NCBI GenBank assembly: GCA_963678705.1
Contig: OY783216.1
Span: 15,206,596-15,270,595, forward strand
DNA from: Panorpa germanica
Lineage: Eukaryota > Arthropoda > Insecta > Mecoptera > Panorpidae
DNA: 64,000 bases
Direction of reading: 5' to 3'
A program made the position numbers and the translations under genes. The notes under the pieces are model-generated. The model saw nothing but the letters and a program-made list of their open reading frames with translations. It did not search any database and was not told where the DNA came from. Positions 1 through 8,548 of this stretch are shown here, in pieces (position 1 is the stretch's first letter; every line of letters begins with the position of its first letter).

Positions 1-2
1 AA

Positions 3-410
3 TTGAGTGGTACGGGTTTCAACATTAATGATGAGTGGGTCGCATCGCTTTTGTTAGCGGGATTAACAGAAAAATATTCCCCTATGATAATGGCGATCGA
101 GCATTGCGGCATACCATTGACAGCAGACGCCATTAAAACAAAGTTGTTGGACATGGAAGAAAGCGAAAACGGTGGCGACAGCAGCGCTTTCAATTCCAGT
201 GGAGTGTTTGCGAGTTATAAGAAGAACCGGAATGTTGGTGGCACTTCAACCAGAGACAATGCCCATATGTCAAAGTCAAAACCAAAGGTCATAACATGCA
301 ATAAATGTAAACAAACAGGGCATTACCGTAATCAGTGTACATTTTCGAACAAAAATTCATGGAATACAAACAATAATGAACGTACAAGTAGTAATGCGTT
401 TTGTTCTTGA
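3..410 (+). CDS. Copia Gag, C-terminal part
   Basis: This partial Gag binds element RNA and builds the virus-like particle. The visible part begins inside the UBN2/copia Gag domain (around residues 10-55) and ends with a CCHC zinc knuckle, C-N-K-C-x4-H-x4-C, at roughly residues 99-112. The true start lies outside the window. The frame ends at TGA 408-410 and overlaps the pol frame, which begins by 401 in the -1 frame. Copia elements usually have one gag-pol frame, so the shift is either a disabling indel near 395-405 or a recoding site; I favour an indel because no obvious slippery heptamer stands there. Confidence 0.8.
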   Translation: MSGTGFNINDEWVASLLLAGLTEKYSPMIMAIEHCGIPLTADAIKTKLLDMEESENGGDSSAFNSSGVFASYKKNRNVGGTSTRDNAHMSKSKPKVITCNKCKQTGHYRNQCTFSNKNSWNTNNNERTSSNAFCS

Positions 411-3400
411 ATGGTGAATTTTGCAAAAGCGATTGGTATATTGACTCCGGGGCGAGTGTTCATCTTACCGCGAACAAAGAATGGTTGTCAAATGTGTCGC
501 GGGATCTTAAGATTAAGGAAATTGTCGTGGCAAACAAAAATAAAATACCTGTATTATGCACTGGAGATGTGCAAATTACGACAAAGACGCACGCCAGTGA
601 ATACGATATTACAGTGGAAGGTGTATTGTGCGTACCAAAGTTGACTACAAATCTGTTGTCTGTTAGTCAACTTATATCCAAACGAAACAAAGTTTTATTT
701 AACAACAATGGTTGTCAAATTTTCAATAAGGCAGGAGTACTTGTGGCTACAGCATGTCTGTTGAATGGTGTATATAAACTGAATATGTCTGAATATTGTT
801 CAGCAACTGCAATGACTGTGTCCAGTGAAGTTTGGCATCGACGTTTAGGTCATGTCAACAGCCAGTATTTGAACAAGATGCAAGATGCTGTAGAGGGATT
901 GACAATTGATAGTAAGATTGATATGTCCAAGTCATCATGTGTCGCATGCTGTGAGGGCAAGCAAAGCCGGTTGCCTTTTTCCAAAGAAGGGAGCAGAAGT
1001 ACTGAGTTGTTACATATTGTGCATACCGATCTCTGTGGACCAATGGAAAATCGGTCAATAGGTGGTTCGACATACTTCATGCTGTTCATCGATGATTTTA
1101 GTCGTATGACATATATTTATTTCCTAAAAACAAAGGGTGAGGCGTTGAAATGCTTTCAACAATACAAAGCAGAGGTTGAGAATCAACTTAATCACAGGAT
1201 TAAGATTTTGAGAAGTGACAATGGGGCAGAATTCTGCAACAGCAAGTTTGATGATTTTTTGATGTCGCATGGGATAGTACATCACAAAACTAACCCATAC
1301 ACGCCAGAGCAGAATGGACTCTCGGAGCGATATAACCGGACTATTGTTGAGAAAGCCAGGTGTCTGTTGTTCGATGCAGGTCTCGAGAAAAGGTTTTGGG
1401 CAGAGGCTGCACACACTGCAGTGTACTTACAGAACAGGACTGTGACTACATCCTTAAATTATAAAACTCCTTTCGAGATATGGACAGATAGAAAGCCTGA
1501 TGTAAGTCACCTACGTATTTTTGGTAGCATAATTATGGTACATGTGCCAAAACAAAAGAGATTGAAATGGGACAGAAAAGCTGAAAAGTGTATCCTTGTC
1601 GGCTATTCTAAAGATGTCAAAGGGTACAGGATTTACAACCCAAAGTCTAATGTCATCACTACCAGTAGGGATGTTATAGTATTGGAGAAGATAGAGACAG
1701 AGAATAATCTTCTGGAGGTACAGGAACATTGTTCAGATGATGTGAATACAGTTCCAGTAGAAGAAGAAGATTTGACACTTAAGGAAGATTCACATGAACA
1801 ATCAGATAGCTTGAACATGGATGACAGTGGTGAAATGTATGTACCTTGTGAAGATGAAACATTAGATAGCTCAGAGTCTGGTGCAACAGACAGTGAAGAC
1901 TCCATATTACTCAACAATGTCAACACAATAAGTGGTCCTCGGCGTAGAAAGCAGCCAGACAGATTTGGATTTGCAAGTGCTTGCATAGAAGAAGACCAGA
2001 TGTTAACGGGTGAGATATTGTTGCAAGAAGCCTTGGAAGGATCTGAGAAAGCACAGTGGTTAGCGGCAGTGCAGGAAGAGCTACAGTCGTTCGAGAAAAA
2101 TAGTGCGTGGGAACTCGTAGTTGTTCCAAAAGATGGTACTATAGTGCAGTGCAAGTGGGTGTTGCGAAAAAAGTACAACAGTGAAAACAATGTGCGTTAC
2201 CGTGCTCGTCTAGTCGCAAAGGGCTTCACCAAAAAACATGGTGTGGACTATGCTGAAACATTTTCGCCTGTAGTGAGACATACAACTCTTAGACTATTAT
2301 TTGCATTGTCTGTAAAGTTAGGTTTAGATGTCACTCATTTAGATGTTAAGACTGCGTTCTTAAATGGTGATTTAGAGGAAACCATTTACATGAAAATGCC
2401 AGATTGTTATAATAGTAGTAGTTCAGTTAGTAAAGTATTAAAACTTAAAAAGGCCATTTATGGACTTAAGCAGGCCTCTAGGGCCTGGAATAAAAAGGTA
2501 GATGATTGTTTGATCAGTAATGGTTATGAAAGATCAAAAATAGAGCCATGTATGTATATAAAGGATAATAACAAATGTAAGACCATTGTAACAGTCTATG
2601 TCGATGATTTCTTTATATTTTAGAACGATAAAACTGAAAATAAGAGCTTGAAACAGATTTTATCTAATAAGTTTAGCATTAAAGACTTAGGTGATGTTAA
2701 ACTTTGTCTTAAAATGAATGTAACCTTTAACAAAGATAAAGGATATGTAACTTTGAGCCAGCAAACTTATATTGATCAATTATTGAACAAATTTAATTTA
2801 AGTGATTGTAAGGTTGTTGATACACCACCTATGGAGGTCAAATTAAATGTAAGTAAAGGTGAAGTAGGTGTAAATAAATGTGTGCCCTATCAACAACTAA
2901 TTGGTAGTTTGATGGACCTGTCAGTCTTAACTAGGCCAGATATTAGTTATTCTATAAGTTTTTTGAGTCAATTCAATAATTGCCACACTAAACAGCATTG
3001 GGAATATGCAAAAAGATTATTGAGATATCTTAAAAGAACTATATCTTATGGAATAAAATATTGTAAAGATGGTAACTCAGAAATAAGAGGCTATGTTGAT
3101 GCTGATTGGGCTTCTAACTCTGAAGATAGGAGATCATATACTGGGATGTGTTTTTTGTTGTCTCATGGTGTAATATCATGGGAATGTAGAAAACCGAAAT
3201 GTGTAGCTCTCTTAAGTTCTGAATCAGAGTACATTGGTCTATCTGAGGCATGTAGAGAAGCAATATATCTTAAGGAATTACAGTATGAAATAACCAATAA
3301 GATGTACACAATAAGCATATTCAATGATAACCAAGGCGCACAGAAGTTGTGTGCAAACCCAGTCTTTTATAAACGTACAAAGCATATTGATATCAAATAT

Positions 3401-3550
3401 CATTTTTGTCGTGATTTAGTAAAAGATAAAATTGTTGAAGTACTATATGTGCCAACAGCTGATAGGCCAGCTGACATTTTAACGAAAAGTTTATGTTCAG
3501 CAAAGCATTATAAATTTATGTTACTTCTTGGGATAGTTAGTTTAGATTAA
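401..3550 (+). pseudogene. Copia Pol (PR-IN-RT-RH), one internal stop
   Basis: Polyprotein for processing, integration and reverse transcription. Seen in order: protease motif Y-I-D-S-G-A-S near residue 15; GAG-pre-integrase W-H-R-R-L-G-H near 145; integrase catalytic Asp in V-H-T-D (about 208), Asp in R-S-D-N-G (about 271) and Glu in N-G-L-S-E-R (about 308); RT Asp in L-D-V-K-T-A-F (about 647) and Y-V-D-D (733-736). TAG at 2621-2623 ends the frame five residues after YVDD; the same frame then stays open from 2624 to 3550 with the RNase H motifs D-A-D-W-A-S, S-S-E-S-E-Y and D-N-Q-G-A. A single nonsense change is the only lesion visible in pol, so decay is recent. Confidence 0.92.
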
Positions 3551-3584
3551 ATTTGTATTTATCTGTAATAGTGGATATTGCGAT

Positions 3585-3760
3585 AAGTAGGGGTGTTATT
3601 TTATGTCTATTTTGTATCGATAATATCAGTCAATTATACAAGTAGTGCCATCTACTTTTAACTATGTAATACTGTATTTTTCTATGAGTAGTAAATGTAA
3701 GATTTGGAATAAAGTTTAGTTTGTATCTGTGACTCAAGCGTTTGATTTATTAGAACAACA
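3585..3760 (+). repeat. Copia 3' LTR with polypurine tract
   Basis: A purine-rich tract (AAGTAGGGG, about 3585-3593) is followed by TGTTATTTT at 3594. The LTR runs to ...GAACAACA at 3760, giving TGTT...AACA ends and about 167 bp, short but usual for copia. AATAAA at 3708-3713 is a likely polyadenylation signal. The right edge is fixed within a few bases because Helitron coding resumes directly after it; 3757 is an alternative end. The 5' LTR is not available for comparison. Confidence 0.75.
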
Positions 3761-5709
3761 ACTGAAGTGGCATTAATTTATACCAGTCTTGATGGATTAC
3801 CCCCATGTAATAGAGATATCTGTGTCTATCCTAGAGGCAGTAATTTGTATACAATCAATATTTTAAATGAAAACTGCGATCCAATGATCTATCCTCTTCT
3901 GTGTCTAACTGGTGAAAAAGGTTGTTTGGAGAACCTTTTAAATGTTACTAAACTTAAAAGAGTAACACATAGGCAATTTTATAGTTTTTGGCTAAGATGC
4001 ACAAATTTATTTAATCCATATTTAAGTGCTGGTAAATTATCTCAGCAATATATCGTTGATGCTTATTCAAAAGTAGAAAGCAATCGGTTAAATTTTATTA
4101 GAAATAGTAATAGTCAGAAAAAATTACGTTTAGAATTATACAGTGGCTTAATGGATTACGTACAAAATAGGGCAAGTAATGAGGGCATGACTGTAGGTCG
4201 TATGGTTATTTTACCATCTTCTTACGTTAGAAGTCCTCGCTCATTAACACAAAATTACTTACTATTACTTAAATTATGTCTATAGTTCAAAAATTCGGTT
4301 CTCCTGATTTATTTGTCACAATGACTTGTAATCCAGAATGGCCTGAAATTAAAAGTAATTTAAACGAAAATCAACGTGTGGAACATCGTCCTGATTTAGT
4401 TGCTCGAGTGTTTAATTTAAAAATAAAAGAATTATTAAACGATTTACTTAAAGTCAACATTTTTGGAAAAGAAGCAGCAATGATGTCTGTAGTCAAATTT
4501 CAAAAACGTGGGTTGCCCCATATTCATATTTTAATTATTTTAAACAGCAAGCATAAAATTAGAAATTCCGAAGCTATTGATAAAATAGTATGTGCCGAAA
4601 TACCAGATATTGAAACGGAACCAGAATTATATAGTGTTATTAAAAAGTGTAACGTCCATGGGCCCTGCGGAACAGTTAATCCTAAATCGCCATGTATGAT
4701 AAATTTCGAATGTACTAAGCGCTTTCCAAAAGAATTTTAACCAGAAACATTAAATAATGTAAACGGCTATCCGTTATTCAGGCGTCGCGACAATAATTCT
4801 AAAATTGCATTTTTTGATAGAGGCGGTAAATTTAAATACGCTGTTGATAATCGCTTGATAGTTCCATTTAATAAATATTTATCGTATAAATATAATTGTC
4901 AAATTAATGTAGAAATATGCGCTTCGGTTAAAAGCGTTGAATATCTATTTAAATATATTTATAAAGGACATGATTGCGCCAATGTTAAAATGTCTACGGA
5001 AGGACAAACACAACTAAATTGGGACGAAGTTTCTTTTTATTTGGATGCACGTTACGTTAGTCCGCCAGAAGCCATATGGCGCATATTTGCATTCGATATG
5101 CAATTTAAAACACACTCTATCTATCGTTTAGCAGTGCATTTGGAAAACCATCAAAGCATACTTTTTACACCTGGCGAGAAAGAATTGGCTATAATAAACC
5201 ATATTGACACCACGTTAACTGCATGGTTTAAATTAAATTTACATTCATTAGATTCTAGAAAATATTTTTACACCGAAATTCCGCAACATTTCGTATTTAA
5301 TCGTAAGAAAATTTGGACACAACGGAAACGATCAGGATCTAAGATAATTGCTCGGCTTTATAGTGTTAGCCATAAGAAAGGAGAACGTTTTTATTTGCGT
5401 TTAGTTTTATTGCATATTCGAAGTGCTACATGTTATGCTGATCTGCGAACTGTTAATGGCACTGTTTATTCCACTTTTGCTGAAACTGCTAAGGCACTTG
5501 GACTATTAAAAGATGATTCTCAATGGAACCGTTGCTTAGAGGAAGCATCGTTATGTAAAATGCCTAAACAATTACGTCAACTTTTTGCGTTTATTTGTAT
5601 CTTCTGTGAACCTACAGACGTAAAGAAATTGTGGGATACTCATATGGATTGTTTATTTGAAGATTATAATTTAAAATATGATAAAGAAAATGCAGAGCAA
5701 CTAGCCATT
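3761..5709 (+). pseudogene. Helitron Rep (Helitron_like_N and HUH nuclease), broken
   Basis: N-terminal half of the Helitron Rep-helicase, which nicks and joins single strands during rolling-circle transposition. It opens inside the Helitron_like_N region (E-V-A-L-I-Y, then C-V-Y-P-R-G). The HUH motif reads G-L-P-H-I-H-I (His at 4519 and 4525). The two catalytic Tyr, four residues apart as in known Helitrons, are in Y-L-F-K-Y (4942-4956). Lesions: a frameshift between 4255 and 4276, TAA at 4738-4740, loss of the N terminus to the copia insertion, and separation from the helicase by BEL at 5710. All catalytic residues are still present. Confidence 0.88.
5705..5709. repeat. BEL target-site duplication, left (CCATT)
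   Basis: CCATT directly before the TG of the 5' LTR at 5710; matched by CCATT at 20622-20626 after the 3' LTR. Five bp is the usual BEL/Pao duplication length. Confidence 0.9.
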
Positions 5710-5945
5710 TGTTCAGTATTGCATAGTATTGAATAGTTGTAATTATAAGTTCGTTCTTTAAAGGTTTAAATATATAATAAACAGCTTACATCCGTTATTT
5801 GATTCACTTATAAATCCCTACACCCCGATAGCGATTTATAGAATAAAATATAAATAATTAAAATACATAATAAATTTCGCGTTCGATTAATTTCTTACGC
5901 GAACGTCCCTTATAGAAAGCTAAAGGTTTTTTATGAAACTTAACA
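5710..5945 (+). repeat. BEL 5' LTR with internal deletion
   Basis: Starts TGTTCAGTATTGCAT, the same 15 bases as the 3' LTR at 20156, and ends CTTAACA like the 3' LTR. It is 236 bp against 466 bp: a net 230 bp of U3 is missing after the first 15 bases. At the join stand extra bases AGTATTG, which copy bases just upstream, as in template-slip repair. From about 5732 onward the two LTRs align nearly base for base. Confidence 0.9.
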
Positions 5946-5963
5946 TGGTTCTTCGAGCCGGAT
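5946..5963 (+). promoter_or_regulatory. BEL primer-binding site
   Basis: TGGTTCTTCGAGCCGGAT begins directly at the LTR end, as expected for pairing with a tRNA 3' CCA end. The second BEL element of the window has a close relative at 62511 (TGGTCCTTCGAGCC). I do not name the tRNA. Confidence 0.75.
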
Positions 5964-5997
5964 GTGAGTAAGAGAACTATTTGCAACTAAAAAAAAA

Positions 5998-6410
5998 ACG
6001 TTTGATTGTGCCAACTTGTGTAGTTCATAAATGCCATTAGTGTCATAGTGCATCCAGACCACAAGCCATCGTACTCTAATCGAACGTATTATTGTGAAAC
6101 AGATTGTGCAGTGCGTAAATGCCATTCGTTCATTGTGCATGAAGAACACAAATCTTCGAATTTTTAACATTCAAAAAAGCTTGGAAGGTGTAGCCGTGTG
6201 GCTCACAGTAACAGTCCAAGAGAGCCTAGTAGCATATAAAAGCTACAATTAGCTCAATCCATTAGCCATCCATCATGGGTGAAAGAAAAGTTTGATTGTG
6301 CCAGCCTGTGCATCCAGAACACAAGCCATCGTACTCTAATCAAACGTATTATTGTGAAACAGATTGTGCAGTGCGTAAATGCCATTCGTTCATTGTGCAT
6401 GAAGAACACA
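5998..6410 (+). repeat. BEL leader tandem repeats, left portion
   Basis: The BEL 5' leader is built of about 258-bp repeats (anchor phrases GTTTGATTGTGCCA and CCATCCATCATG). Copy 1 ends near 6287; copy 2 starts near 6288 and is cut at 6410 by the Polinton-like insert, resuming at 17702. Each copy ends with an ATG in the gag-start context: 6275 in copy 1 opens a six-codon frame ending in TGA. Confidence 0.85.
6405..6410. repeat. Polinton-like target-site duplication, left (AACACA)
   Basis: AACACA before the element start AGTAGTGG; matched by AACACA at 17696-17701. Six bp is the Polinton/Maverick duplication length. Confidence 0.92.
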
Positions 6411-6663
6411 AGTAGTGGTACAAAGCCGTTTCTAGGACAGTTTTGAAGTTGAGTTGGAAATTATTGGGGTGGGGATGCATTTAGGTCACGATATGCAGAG
6501 GGGGCGTGACTATACTTGAAAGAATGTAAAAGGGGGTAAGGGTGGGGGGCATATAGGTCATATGATCTAATGCCATGTATAGGATGTATTGCTATTGGTT
6601 TAGAAGATGATGACGTCAGTACAGACTTTATCTCTAGGTACAGTCTCTTTAATATCCTAGGAT
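6411..6663 (+). other. Polinton-like terminal region upstream of small ORF
   Basis: About 250 bp with G-rich runs on the plus strand and no coding potential. A perfect CRE-type palindrome TGACGTCA (about 6610-6617) stands some 50 bp upstream of the small ORF start; the right arm has TGACGTTA instead. It may hold the promoter of the small ORF, but no TATA box is clear. Confidence 0.4.
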
Positions 6664-6945
6664 ATGAGTGAGATAGCGATATTAATAATTATGTGTGTGT
6701 TGGTATTGGTGAAGAAGATACGCCGTAATTATTGCATTCTTCGTCAATTTCCGGAAGCCAATCGTTTATGTTCGTATCCTCGATGTAGCTGTGGATGCAG
6801 TCGGTATATTCCCACTTATGTATTTTTATGTATGTATGCATATGTAAGAAGATTCTGTTGTTGGAGGTGGTATTTAATATGGAGTGGTAGAGATGGTAAA
6901 TTAATGCATAAATGTCATTTAAATAGAGATGATGTTGAGCTGTAA
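6664..6945 (+). CDS. Small Cys-rich membrane-type protein, left arm
   Basis: ATG-started ORF of 93 codons. Residues 3-17 (E-I-A-I-L-I-I-M-C-V-L-V-L-V) form a hydrophobic segment followed by K-K-I-R-R, like a signal anchor with a cytoplasmic basic flank. The middle is Cys-rich: C-S-Y-P-R-C-S-C-G-C, then C-C-W-R-W. The protein is identical to the one encoded on the right arm (17161-17442), while flanking non-coding bases differ slightly. I recognise no family. Function unknown; the position just inside the element end suggests a gene of the element rather than a chance ORF, but recent arm homogenisation could explain the identity as well. Confidence 0.5.
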   Translation: MSEIAILIIMCVLVLVKKIRRNYCILRQFPEANRLCSYPRCSCGCSRYIPTYVFLCMYAYVRRFCCWRWYLIWSGRDGKLMHKCHLNRDDVEL

Positions 6946-7043
6946 TTACAAAGTAATGTTTTCTTAGTTCAAGCTAAAGTTTAATAGTATGAACGGATTT
7001 AAGAATATTCCAGGCGTAACATGGTTATTGGATTCGGGGGATT

Positions 7044-8420
7044 GGTACTGATGGGGGATAAATTTTTTATCAAAAATGCAATATCTTCAACCGTTTACGA
7101 GATATTTAAAGTTTTATTTTTTAGAAATTAAATCCGCCATTTTGGCTTAAATTTTTTTACTTTCGTCTTCTAATCGTGTTCTCCTGTTAGGGTGTTGGTA
7201 CTGATAAGGCATAAATTTTTTATCAAAAATGCAATATCTTCAACCGTTTACGAGATATTTAAAGTTTTATTTTTTAGAAATTAAATCCGCCATTTTCACT
7301 AAAATTTTTTTACTTTCGTCTTCTAAACGTGTTCTCCTGTTAGGGTGTTGGTACTGATAGGGGATAAATTTTTTATCAAAAATGCAATATCTTCAACCGT
7401 TTACGAGTTATTTAAAGTTTTATTTTTTAGAAATTAAATCCGCCATTTTGACTTAAATTTTTTTACTTTCGTCTTCTAAACGTGTTCTCCTGTTAGGGTG
7501 TTGGTACTGATGGGGGATAAATTTTTTATCAAAAATGCAATATCTTCAACCGTTTACGAGATATTTAAAGTTTTATTTTTTAGAAATTAAATCCGCCATT
7601 TTGACTAAAATTTTTTTACTTTCGTCTTCTAAACGTGTTCTCCTGTTAGGGTATTGGTACTGATAAGGGATAAATTTTTTATCAAAAATGCAATATCTTC
7701 AACCGTTTACGAGATATTTAAAGTTTTATTTTTTAGAAATTAAATCCGCCATTTTGACTAAAATTTTTTTACTTTCGTCTTCTAAACGTGTTCTCCTGTT
7801 AGGGTATTGGTACTGATGGGGGATAAATTTTTTATCAAAAATGCAATATCTTCAACCGTTTACGAGATATTTAAAGTTTTATTTTTTAGAAATTAAATCC
7901 GTTATTTTGACTAAAATTTTTTTACTTTCGTCTTCTAAACATGTTCTCCTGTTAGGGTATTGGTACTGATGGGGGATAAATTTTTTATCAAAAATGCAAT
8001 ATCTTCAACCGTTTACGAGATATTTAAAGTTTTATTTTTTAGAAATTAAATCCGCCATTTTGGCTTAAATTTTTTTACTTTCGTCTTCTAAACGTGTTCT
8101 CCTGTTAGGGTATTGGTACTGATGGGGGATAAATTTTTTATCAAAAATGCAATATCTTCAACCGTTTACGAGATATTTAAAGTTTTATTTTTTAGAAATT
8201 AAATCCGCCATTTTGACTAAAATTTTTTTACTTTTGTCTTCTAAACGTGTTCTCCTGTTAGGGTATTGGTACTGATGGGGGATAAATTTTTTATCAAAAA
8301 TGCAATATCTTCAACCGTTTACGAGATATTTAATGTTTTATTTTTTAGAAATTAAATCCGCCATTTTGGCTAAAAATTTTTTACTTTCGTCTTCTAAACG
8401 TGTTCTCCTGTTAGGGTGTT
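7044..8420 (+). repeat. 153-bp tandem array, left arm (9 units)
   Basis: Nine units of exactly 153 bp on average (GGTACTGAT recurs from 7044 to 8421; 1377 = 9 x 153). Each unit contains TTTTTTATCAAAAATGCAAT, CTTCAACCGTTTACGAG and CTAAACGTGTTCTCCTG. Units differ by a few bases. No protein coding. The array lies between the small ORF and polB and could act as a promoter or as a pairing/recombination substrate; that is inference. Confidence 0.95.
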
Positions 8421-8548
8421 GGTACTGATGTTGAATACTAAATGTTGAATGAAAACGTCTGCTGAAAAAAGAACTGCAAATATATAATATATTTAAATTT
8501 TTTTATAACAAGAAGAAAATAATAAGAGTTAAAAAAAAGATTTATGAT

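Larger units (their letters stand above)
1..3760 (+). mobile_element. Ty1/copia LTR retrotransposon, 5' end outside window
   Basis: Gag end, complete Pol and a short 3' LTR are visible; the 5' LTR and gag start lie left of the window. Pol order is protease, integrase, reverse transcriptase, RNase H, which is the copia order (gypsy and BEL place integrase last). The element sits inside the Helitron Rep reading frame: right after the LTR end, codons for E-V-A-L-I-Y resume the Helitron protein at 3764. The 5-bp target duplication should be ACTGA (3761-3765), but its left partner is not visible. One internal stop and a gag/pol frame change make this copy defective. Confidence 0.93.

Noticed and set aside
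1633..2190. 185-codon ORF on the minus strand within copia pol
   Set aside because: Shadow of the pol frame with low-complexity Ser runs; no independent support.
7044..8420. Regular repeats that might suggest a CRISPR array
   Set aside because: Units are contiguous 153-bp tandem copies without spacers, in a eukaryotic element.
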